From: Symbiodinium natans
Lineage: Eukaryota > Sar > Dinophyceae > Suessiales > Symbiodiniaceae
DNA: 64,000 nucleotides
Direction: 5' to 3'
Assembly: GCA_905221605.1 (NCBI GenBank)
Contig: CAJNDS010002637.1
Span: 270,531-334,530 of the forward strand
Below the pieces are notes generated by a model. That model was not told the origin of the DNA, did not search any database, and saw nothing but the letters and a program-made list of their open reading frames with translations. A program made the position numbers and the translations under genes. Numbering within the stretch: position 1 is the stretch's first letter; every line of letters begins with the position of its first letter. Below, piece after piece: positions 23,591 through 32,420 of the stretch.

Positions 23591-24661
23591 TTCCAACACA
23601 TCTCTCAGGACGCGCGACAATGGAGCAAGATGCTCCCCTGTGAGCTGCATCTTGCAGGCCCCTCTGTTCTATTGCTTCCCTGCACCGAGCAAGTTTTTGG
23701 AACATTGCCACACATGCGATGAGATCTCGCAGTCTCGTAAGAGCACACAACACAAGGGAAACTTGGGGTAGCGGAGGCTTCACAAGCGTGGCCTTGCAGT
23801 CGTGTCGTCGACGTGTTGCGTTTCTGCCTCGTAAACTGAGGTCTTGATGATGTTGATGATGTTGGGGTTTGGCTTTAAGTGTTTGGAGGCAGAGTTGAGC
23901 CTGCCGTCGCCCACTGGGGTTGCAAGCTTCTAATGGGCCTGTCTGTTCGGTTCGTCTGCAGTAGGCTTGCTTCAGTCGCGCTCTGCCTGTTCAGCTTCCA
24001 GCCTGAATGCTGGGGTAGCGCAATTGGACTCTGTACTAGTTGCCTTGACCATGTACACATAGCTTGGTGTTGTGAGACGTCCTTATGTGTTTGTGTTGTG
24101 GGAAGCGGTTGATGTCCACTGGAGGTGAGATCGCAGAGAACGAAGTTGATGTGTAATTTCACAGGGTCTGAAGTTGTCCTTGAAGTATTCTTCGCTTTGA
24201 TTCTTGCCTGCCTTGTGCGAGTGTGAGCATCGAAATCCCCTTCCGGGACAGGTCCACAGTGAAGAGATTAAATCTACCGAAGCCTTGCCGTGCGTGGAAG
24301 CGAGGCTTCAAAACCCCTCCCGGATGCAAAAGCAACATCACACAAGATCACAAAGCGACCTGAACCCTTCATCGAAAGCACGATTTCTTGACTCGTACAT
24401 TCCAGCACATACAATTACGGTTCGGGAGCAGGACCCTCCCAGAGGACGCTTTGTTTTCTGGCGGCAGATGGGTATAATGAATATAATTAAGTCAGGACTC
24501 ATGGCAAATGCTGTGTTTCTTTGGCGCTTGCTCAAAGCAGGCAATGGTCGCGTCCTGCAGGAACAGGGTTGCGTGAGGGCCATAGCGGCTATAGCGGCTA
24601 TAGCATCAGGCCTTACTGGTAGTCTGACTCGCCACAGAGAGACGATTGCTGTGTCCTTCAA
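23591..24661. other. Unassigned sequence
   Basis: No gene, repeat or motif that I can support. Several open frames of 60-120 codons on both strands look like chance. Confidence 0.4.
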
Positions 24662-24808
24662 ATGGCAGGCACTACAATTCAGGCGCTGCTGGACCACTAC
24701 GCTGAAGACTCTGATTCCGAAGTTTCTGGGCTGCTAGGACTGGCAACCCTGCGTGCGAGTAGCGCGGGTGCTTCATACCATGGGAGAGCAGCAAGGGTGC
24801 GCCAACGC
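24662..24808 (+). CDS. Possible short gene or first exon
   Basis: ATG at 24662 opens 48 codons to TAG. The first 27 residues (MAGTTIQALLDHYAEDSDSE, then VSGLLGL) look like a genuine acidic protein start, with even codon use. The ORF may be cut by an intron after the acidic stretch. No family recognised. Confidence 0.3.
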
Positions 24809-25035
24809 TAGCAGTCGAATCGCGAGTTCGTCCTGGTCTTGTGCAATTATTTGTTTATAGTCCTGCTATTCGTTCACGTTGGAAAGCATGATCTGCAGAA
24901 CGGTACTGTCTCCAGGACATTCGCTTGGCTCCCACTCGCTTTCCGCATTGCTGCTGCAATTCAGAGGCGAGCTTTCCAAGGCACTCGGAGGGATGAAAAA
25001 CCGATTAGGCTATCAGGGAGAACATTCCCTGAGAG

Positions 25036-25640
25036 TTGGGTTCGGCCGGTCCACACTAACAGTCAAATAACGCCGTGGCCTTATAACACACAGGCCAAAA
25101 ATAGCACCAGGAATCCCAGTCAATTTTAGCATTTACCGGGTGCTTCTTTTTGTGGGTCTGCTGGTGGTGACTGCTAGTCACATACCAACAGAAATAGCAC
25201 CAGAAATAGCACAAACAATAGCACAAAAAAATGCACCAGGAATAGCACAAAAAATAGCACCAGAAATAGCACCAGAAATGGCACCAGGAATCCCAGTCAA
25301 TTTTAGCAGCTTAGCATTTACCGGGTGCTGTTTTTTGTGGGTCTGCTGATGGTGACTGGTAGTCACATGCACCAGAAACAGCACAGAAATAGCACCAGAA
25401 ATAGCACAAACAATAGCACAAAAAATAGCACCAGAAATAGCACCAGGAATAGCACAAAAAAATGCACCAGAAATAGCACCAGGAATAGCACAAAAAATAG
25501 CACCAGAAATAGCACCAGAAATAGCACCAGGAATAGCACCAGGAATAGCAGGAATCCCAGTCAATTTTTGGGCAGTTACCGGGTGCTTTTATTTGTGGGT
25601 CTGCTGGTGGTGACTGTTAGTGTGGACCGGCCGAACCCTA
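25036..25640. mobile_element. Non-autonomous hAT-like DNA transposon (MITE), 605 bp
   Basis: The element has 30-bp terminal inverted repeats at 25036-25065 and 25611-25640 with one mismatch (second base). The outer end reads T(A/T)GGGTTCGGCCGGTC inward. It is flanked on both sides by the same 8 bp, CCTGAGAG, at 25028-25035 and 25641-25648. An 8-bp target duplication with inverted repeats starting (C/T)AGGG is the signature of the hAT superfamily. There is no transposase frame, so it would depend on an enzyme supplied elsewhere. The interior is a minisatellite of AGCACCAGAAAT-type units and three copies of a GGGTCTGCTGGTGGTGACTG block. The third of these blocks runs into the right inverted repeat. 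The near-perfect ends and intact duplication point to a recent insertion. Confidence 0.85.
25096..25560. repeat. Minisatellite inside the hAT-like element
   Basis: Tandem 12-bp and 11-bp variants (AATAGCACCAGA, AATAGCACCAGG, AATAGCACAAAA) fill 25183-25285 and 25371-25550. Two larger direct repeats with GGAATCCCAGTCAATTTT start at 25110 and 25287 and a third at 25551, so the interior grew by block duplication. Open frames on both strands (NSTRNSTKNST-like and AISGAIPGA-like) are products of the repeat. Confidence 0.93.
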
Positions 25641-25707
25641 CCTGAGAGAGTTAACACCTCCACCATCATTTCATCACTCTCCAGATGTTAAACTAGACAT
25701 GTTCTAA

Positions 25708-26260
25708 GAATCCCGCCGCTTTTCTCTTTGCTTCTTTTTTTTCTCTCTCTCTCTCTCTCTATCAGTGAGTCAGGCGTGCAAGGTGAAGGAAGACCACATC
25801 CTGATGCCTCTCTGCTCTTGCAGTTTATGGCAGAAGTGTCAGCAGCAGATGGCCTTCTTTGCTTGTGCTTGCACAGCTTTTCGGTGTGCATCAAAATAGC
25901 GTTCCATCGATGGATCTTCCCATTTTGGGGCTCTGAGGAATTCCATCTATGGCCGGTTCTTACGACCTGGTTCTTCAGTTTCAGCGATGCTGAAATCTCG
26001 GAGCAGACTCTCGCCTGACTGGCCAAGAATATGCAGTGAGCATATTGGTTTGTACAGAGATCGAAGATGATCGAAAGGGTCCCAGCATCTCGAAAGTCGA
26101 AAGGCATTGGTCCGCTCGAGTCCACGGGCACAAGCTTGGTCAGCAGCTCCGTGCCATACAAGGAGCGGTTAGGAGAGGAGGCAGCTCTGCAAACTAAGAC
26201 ACGTAGGGCCTAAGCTAAGTTCCGAGCTGCACAAATGGGCTGCACAAATGGGCTGCGGAT
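25708..26260. other. Sequence after the hAT-like element, with CT run
   Basis: A (CT) microsatellite lies at about 25741-25760. The minus strand has a 157-codon open frame (25688-26161) ending in poly-Arg/Glu from the CT run; I do not recognise it and give it little weight. Confidence 0.35.
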
Positions 26261-26427
26261 TTGCTCTGGAAGGTGGTCGTTCGCTTCTTCGTGGTGCCGG
26301 AGAAAGATGGCGATGACTTTACAAAAGTGGTCAACTCGCTGCGAGACTCGCAGCTCCCTGAGTCTCTGCAGAGTCACTGCAGAGTCTCTGCAGAGTCTGC
26401 AGAGTCTCTGCACTGGGGGGGGGGGGG
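26261..26427 (+). CDS. Possible exon followed by CTCTGCAGAGT repeat and G run
   Basis: The first 90 bp encode LLWKVVVRFFVVPEKDGDD and FTKVVNSLRDS in the same frame, with a convincing alternation of hydrophobic and charged residues. The frame then enters a tandem TCTGCAGAG/TCACTGCAGAG repeat (about 26362-26412) and a run of 13 G at 26415-26427. The exon, if real, should end before the repeat. No family recognised. Confidence 0.3.
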
Positions 26428-28245
26428 CATGCAAGAAGAGCATCTCTTTCTGGATTCTGCTCATTTCTGCTCTGCCAGGCTGGCAAGCAACAAGAGCAGC
26501 CTGTTAAGTGGGAAGCTCTCTGCTGCTCGGAATTGATAGGTGTGGAGATGGCTTTGATCATTCACAAGCACTGTTTCTCCCAACGTTCCTAAGGATGTGG
26601 TGAGGCATTCATCCCTGACCATCGGCTACCAGGCTGGGCGGAGAAATTCAAGAATAGGAACAAGGACACATGGAGAGATCTGGACACATGGAAGAGTTCT
26701 GGAGTTTACATCTAACATTGGAATGCCGGCACACGGGGGAAACGTGGCTGCCTGCCTTGTTAACCGCTGAGTGGCTGAGAGCGCCGCGACCCTCTTGCTG
26801 GCCTGTCGTACTGCGCAGATCTGTGCAGCCTTGTTTTGCTTCGCAATGTTTCGTGCCACAGTGCCACACTGTGAGGCCAACATCCTTTTGCAGGAGTCTT
26901 TGTGGAAAAGTTGTGATTTGCGGAATCCCGTGGCTCTTTGTGAGGAAGTAACAGCAGCTGGAGCGCGTGCGAATGTGGGTCAGGGGCTAGCCACGGCACA
27001 CCGTGCACAAACCGCATTAATACATCGACTGTGACCACGCACACCGCTGCCACAGACCTCCGTCCCACCAAGGGCGAAACCGCATTGCTGGGTCGAGAAA
27101 GTTTCCGAGAAAGGGCAGCCAAACCTGTCACCAAACAGGCCAATGCTGTTGTTTAAGCGCAGATGCTTGTGCGACCTCCTTGTTGGGCCTCACATGCCTC
27201 ACGAGCAAACGCACGGATACTGGACATCCGCCATTGAACGTGCATGACAAATTCCGGACACTGTTTGCGCGGGCGACCGCAACTCAGATTGACGCATCGC
27301 AAGAAAACGACCTTTGCAGCGTTTAGCACCATCGTAGTGTCCGCATAGCAGCATGGAAGCTGCTGCCAAGGAGAATGGTTTAAACAGTGTAACACTGCAC
27401 AAGCCTTGGCATGAGTTCCGTATTGTCAAAAGAGCGAAGTGGAGCACTTACTTTTATCTTTTTTTTGTGAAGCACGTGGCGACGAGCTTGGTGGTGCAGT
27501 TCGTTGCTATGCCAAGCAGGCCTGAGGCATAAGAATGCCCTATAATGCAACTGCACCTAAGCGAAATCCAACACAGCCACATTAAATCATTAAGCCACCA
27601 TGCAAGACACGGACGCGTTCATGGCGTTTTTTGGGTTTGTTTGCTTGGATCTGAAAAGCGCCCAGTATCGCCACATCTTACCGCTAAGTCAGATAAAGTC
27701 ATCATTACCTTCGAACGTATCCAGGCCGCTGCGTCGCGTTTCGAACTTGATTCGGACTGTAGGATCCCTAGGCAAAAACAGCCATGGCACGGCAAATGCT
27801 TTTGCTTTGGGCGTCGCTGTGTGGGCACCATAATCCCGCTTGTGCCGATGCAGCCGCGCCGGGGATACTGAGCAAAATCTTTCTTCTATTGCCCAAGCAA
27901 GCTAAAGCGTAAACACAACACCAAGGACGTGGCGGGCTTCACCAGCATCCCGATGGCTTCTAAGCTGATGATGTAGGGCTACTCAAGGGCTTTCGGGAAT
28001 CGGGTGCTTCTTTGAACCACTGAAGATGCTACGAGTCGACGACTGTGAGATGAGTTGTTATTTTCAAGGACAAGCTCTCAAACCTCGCGCTGCCGTTTGC
28101 CATCTCCGCCATCTTCACCGGCATACTGATCTGGCTTGCCGGGTAAGACCGGTTAATTGCAAGGTGGAAAAAAGTGGGCGGCAACCGTAACAGGTCCATA
28201 AGGAAGTTTTGACTGTAGGGGCTTGCGTAAGAGCGCACGTTTGCC
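26428..28245. other. Unassigned sequence
   Basis: No supported gene. A stretch at 26600-26710 reads FKNRNKDTWRDLDTWKSS in one plus-strand frame and may be an exon fragment. Other open frames on both strands show no recognisable motif. Confidence 0.35.
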
Positions 28246-28461
28246 ATGGCAAGCCGCTTCGCTAAGTCCCATACCGACGATGCTTACGATACCTACGATC
28301 TTGAACTTGGAATGTTCTGCTTTCAGGAGCTTGACGGGGTCCGGGAAGATCTACAAGCTGCCAGAAGGCAGCACGTTCGCAGTCGCATGTTGTTGAGTGC
28401 GATCACTGTCAAAGGCATCTGGGCAGCGAGTGAGCAGACTGGGTGCTGTCCCCACAACTGA
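28246..28461 (+). CDS. Possible gene start, acidic then coiled coil
   Basis: ATG at 28246 in the context GCCATGG opens 71 codons. The protein begins MASRFAKSHTDDAYDTYDLE and goes on to ELDGVREDLQAARRQHVRSR, a heptad-like helix. The last 20 codons look like read-through into an intron. It may be the first exon of a coiled-coil gene like those at 16.8-21.2 kb. No family assigned. Confidence 0.35.
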   Translation: MASRFAKSHTDDAYDTYDLELGMFCFQELDGVREDLQAARRQHVRSRMLLSAITVKGIWAASEQTGCCPHN

Positions 28462-28599
28462 GCGACACATGTGCGGAAGAGATACGCAGCATTTCTTCAG
28501 AAGAGAGCAGAAGGAACACAGCCCGTCGCCCATGTCGGAATGCAGGAACCTTCTAAGACAAATCCTTGCATTCACTTTGCGTTCCAGTGCAAAACCGGG

Positions 28600-29774
28600 C
28601 TTCGATGAGAAATAACAACAGTCAACTAAAATTCTGTCAAACATCAACATTTAGCTAGCGTTTCAAAACAAATACAAATACACAGTAGGAGGCTTATTTT
28701 GAAGTAGTATGTCAAGTGAATATTTCGAACGCCAATGCGAAATCCAAGCTTTTACCATAATCATTTTTGATTCGAAAAGATAGCGTGAAAACAAAAGACA
28801 GGAACGCGCACTAACAACCTGTGAATTAAGTCGAAAAGATATGTGTCTCGTTGGAAATCTCGGAAACTATTTTTTTCGGATTGTTTAAGTAGAAGCCCAA
28901 TATTGTATACGAGTTTTCTTATCAAACAACAGAGCTTTGACTAATGATAGTCAAAAGTGGAGCGGGTTCAGTAAAAGTCGAAGTCACAATCTAACATTTG
29001 TTTGTGTTTTATCAGAGGTCTACCTGCAAGAGCAACCGTTAATTCGTAGTCTAGCCCTAACCCAAAAAGCCAGAACTGAAATAGAGCTCTACGTAGAGAT
29101 GGATTTCAGAGACCAACATACATCCTTTGCACACATCCTTGAAATTCTTGGGTTCCAGTGCAAAACCGGCTATGTAATCGAGGTTTCGATGACAATCCAT
29201 GAAAAACCAAAGATTGAACTATGATTTAGTTAACTGCCTAGTTGAAATCCAATCAAGGCTCGTAACTATTTGGTTAGCACTCAAGTGAGCAGGGTTCGAC
29301 TTCAAGCTCAATATTAGCTTGAAAGCCACTCAGAAATCGGCTATAGTAGTTGCTATTAGCTTAGGTTTCTTCAAATCGAAGATGTACTGCACTTTCTCAT
29401 TCTCAAAAGTTCATCTACGGCGGCTTGAAAAGGCGGCAGAGGTGGCGGCTATCCCCCCTTCCTTTACTCTCAAAAAGCGAGGAAGCCGATCGAAGAACAT
29501 AAGTACACCAAAACCAAGAATACCTTTGAAACCAGGCCCTTCATGTTATGCTGCCGTATACTATCTTACATATGGCTAACATGTGCTGTCCTTCTCTATG
29601 CTATATTGTCTTGGATCTTTGCTTATGTTGTGCCATGCTTTACTGTATCATATTGGCATATTATATGACACCTAATGTTGCGATATTGCTATATCTTGCC
29701 ATGCCATACTATGTGCTATTGTATTGTATTTAAGGCTGATTGACGTTATGCTTACTGTATCATTTATTCATATT
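28600..29774. other. AT-rich patch
   Basis: Base composition drops sharply to AT-rich, unlike the GC-balanced sequence on either side, and ends at the first 571-bp unit. It contains alternating TATGC/ATATTG strings near 29550-29740. Two diverged copies of a roughly 35-bp segment ending GTTCCAGTGCAAAACCGG lie at 28561-28598 and 29134-29169. Open frames (for example 28937-29224) resemble no organelle gene that I know. Confidence 0.6.
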
Positions 29775-30916
29775 TTAAGGGGCTGCGCCCATGGGCGGGC
29801 AGCGCACGTAGAAGCCCGGGGCGAGCAGTTTCTAAGCACGTTGAGGCCCCTAAACTCCCTTAAAATCTCTAAGCGTTAATTCTAAGCGTTTTTCAGGCCC
29901 CTAAACTCCCTTCAAATCTCTAAGCGTTTGAGGCTCCTAGACTCCCTTAACGTTTCTAAGCACTTTATAAGGCCCCTAAACTCCCTTTTCCCTAGCCCCG
30001 GGCTTAGACACGTCGCTTATGCCCGCCCTTTGGGGGGCATCATGCTCCTGATGCGCCCCCGGGGTCCCGCCCCGGGAGCCGCTGATGCCCCTGATGCGCG
30101 CCTGGGGGTCCCGGGCTGGACCCGCTGATGCTCATGATGCGCGCCCTCTGGGGGCCTCCGTGGCGACGCAAAAAACCACGAAAAAAAAAAACCGTTCACC
30201 GGCGGCACGCGGGGGTCGGCGGCACTGGCGTCCGGCCTAATTCTGCTTCGCAGAAGGCCAGAGGCCAGCAAGGCTATTCCCGGGACGACCGGGCTAAAAG
30301 GTCCGCATTTGCTCGGTCCTTTGGGGACCTCGCGCTGCCCGATTTTTAAGGGGCTGCGCCCATGGGCGGGCAGCGCACGCAGAAGCCCGGGGCGAGCAGT
30401 TTCTAAGCATGTTGAGGTCCCTAAACTCCTTTAAAATCTCTAAGCGTTAAGTTTCTAAGCATTTTCAGGCCCCTAAACTCCCTTCAAATCTCTAAGCGTT
30501 TGAGGCTCCGAGACTCCCTTAACGTTTCTAAGCACTTTATAAGGCCCCTAGACTCCCTTTTTCCTAGCCCCGGGCTTAGACACGTCGCTTATGCCCACCC
30601 TTTGGGGGGCATCATGCTCCTGATGCCCCCCCGCGGTCCCGCCCCGGGAGCCGCTGATGCTCCTGATGCGCACCTGGGGGTCCCGGGCTGGACCCGCTGA
30701 TGCTCATGATGCGCGCCCTCTGGGGGCCTCCGTGGCGACGCAAAAAACCATGAAAAAAAAACCGTTCACCGGCGGCACGCGGGGGTCGGCGGCACTGGCG
30801 TCCGGCCTAATTCTGCTTCGCAGAAGGCCAGAGGCCAGCAAGGCTATTCCCGGGACGACCCGGGCTGAAAGGTCCGCATTTGCTCGGTCCTTTGGGGACC
30901 TCGCGCTGCCCGATTT
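29775..30916. repeat. Two tandem 571-bp units with internal subrepeats
   Basis: Unit 1 is 29775-30345 and unit 2 is 30346-30916. Both start TTAAGGGGCTGCGCCC and end CGCGCTGCCCGATTT. Inside each, a CTAAACTCCCTTxAAATCTC plus TAAGCGTT subrepeat is present three to four times, followed by a CTGATGCxCCTGATGCGC repeat and a run of A before a GTTCACCGGCGGCACGC block. GGGCAGCGC near the start and GCGCTGCCC at the end of each unit are inverted copies, so each unit could fold on itself. The two units differ by a few per cent. Confidence 0.93.
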
Positions 30917-30960
30917 AATGGCTACCGCCAGTGCCGCCGACCCCAAATTTTCCAAGGTGT

Positions 30961-31040
<80 letters not shown>
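30961..31040. repeat. Uninterrupted run of 80 G
   Basis: Eighty consecutive G follow GGTGT directly after the 571-bp duplication. The true length is uncertain because homopolymers of this size are not reliably sequenced. As DNA it could form stacked G-quadruplexes. Confidence 0.9.
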
Positions 31041-31042
<2 letters not shown>

Positions 31043-32190
31043 TGCATTAATGGGGCCCTTTAAAGTCATCTGATAGGGGCAGGGGCCATGGGGCCATGCG
31101 AAACGTGCATCCATGAGGTGTGGGTGGTGGGAGCCATGTGGGATCATGGAGCCATGAGCCAGGAATGCAAGGGTCAAGGGCATGGGGGCCATGCGATGGA
31201 CATGGGAAGGGTGCATGGCGGGGGGGTGAGAGCGGGGAGGGCGGAGCGGGCGGGCATGCACCGGGGCCTTAAAGCAATCCGATAGGAGCATGGGGCCACG
31301 GGGCCATGGGAAACGTGCATGGGGGGAAGGGGTGTGTGGGTGGTGGCAGCCATGTGGGATCCTGGGGCCATGAGCTGGAGCCGGGGTCGAGGGCATGGAG
31401 CCGGGGTTGAGGGCATGGGGGCCATGGAATGGAGCGGGCGGAGCGGGCGGAGGGGGCGGGTTCAAGTCATCTGATAGGGGCATGGGGCCACGGGGCCATG
31501 GGAAGCGTGCATGGAGGGGGAGGGTGTGTGGGTGGTGGCAGCCATGTGAGACATGGGGCCATGAGCTGGAGCCCCTAAAAGAATGCCAAAACATCCATGA
31601 GGGAGCGGGCGGAGGGGGCGGAGGGGGCGGGGAGAGCGGGCGCGGGAAGGGTGCATGGAGGGATGGGGTGGGGAGAGCGGGGAGGGCGGAGCGGGCGGGC
31701 ATGGATTGGGGCCCTTTCAAGGGGCATGGGGCCACGGGGCCATGGGAAGGGTGCATGGAGGGGGAGGATGTGTGGGTGGTGGCAGCCATGTGGGATTGAT
31801 AGGGGCATGGGGCCACGGGGCCATGGGAAGCGTGCATGGGGGGAAGGGGTGTGTGGGTGGTGGCAGCCATGTGGGATCCTGGGGCCATGAGCTGGAGCCC
31901 CATGATCGAGGTGTGGGACCATGGGTGCCAGGAGGTTCCTGGGGCCATGAGCTGGAGCCGGGGTCGAGGGCATGGGGGCCATGGAATGGAGCGGGCGGAG
32001 GGGGCGGGGAGAGCGGGCACGGGAAGGGTGCATGGGTGGGAGAGCGGGGAGGGCGGAGCGGGCGGGCATGGATTGGGGCCCTTTCAAGTCATCTGATAGG
32101 GGCATGGGGCCACGGGGCCATGGGAAGGCCATGTGAGACATGGGGCCATGAGCTGGAGCCCCTAAAAGAATGCCAAAACATCCAGAGAGC
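31041..32190. repeat. GC-rich complex minisatellite
   Basis: Shuffled copies of a few blocks: GGGGCCACGGGGCCATGGGA, GTGTGTGGGTGGTGGCAGCC, GGGGCCATGAGCTGGAGCC and GAGCGGGCGGAGGGGGCGGG, with AAAGAATGCCAAAACATCCA at 31575 and 32165. Segments recur in different orders. Open frames up to 438 codons on the minus strand (His/Pro-rich) and 206 codons on the plus strand (Gly/Trp-rich) are repeat artefacts. Confidence 0.93.
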
Positions 32191-32420
32191 GGCAAGACTA
32201 TGGGTCTTCACTAGCGCCTCCCCCGCTCAAAGCTGGGGTCGGCGGATAGTTATACGATTTTCTTATTGTACTTAATATGATGTGATTTTGACTGATATTA
32301 CTTATAGAAATATATCATGTTCAGCATTGTTATGTTGTTTTGTTCTGCTGGATCATGTTTAAACAAATCAGAACATTTGACATTGTATGAAGCCAGGGTA
32401 TAACACCTATTTAGACATGA
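32191..32420. other. AT-rich stretch bordering the minisatellite
   Basis: From about 32245 to 32400 the sequence is AT-rich (TTATACGATTTTCTTATTG and similar), mirroring the AT-rich patch on the far side of the 571-bp units and minisatellite. No gene seen. Confidence 0.5.

Larger units (their letters stand above)
24888..25707 (+). pseudogene. Short open frame interrupted by the hAT-like element
   Basis: From ATG 24888 a frame runs to the left target site (LSALLLQFRGELSKALGGM in its middle). If the 605-bp element and one copy of its 8-bp target duplication are removed, the frame continues without a stop from 25649 to TAA at 25705, giving about 68 codons in all. With the element in place the frame stops at 25068-25070, inside the element. 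The host frame is short and unrecognised, so it may be an exon or chance; the precise in-frame continuation is suggestive only. Confidence 0.3.

Noticed and set aside
25178-25645. NSTRNST-like and AISGAIPGA-like open frames
   Set aside because: They are the minisatellite inside the hAT-like element, open on both strands.
28600-29774. Organelle DNA insertion (AT-rich patch)
   Set aside because: Composition fits, but no frame resembles cox1, cob, cox3 or plastid minicircle genes; without a search it cannot be claimed.
30704-32275. Minus-strand frame of 438 codons and plus-strand frame of 206 codons
   Set aside because: Low-complexity His/Pro and Gly/Trp products of the minisatellite and poly-G run.
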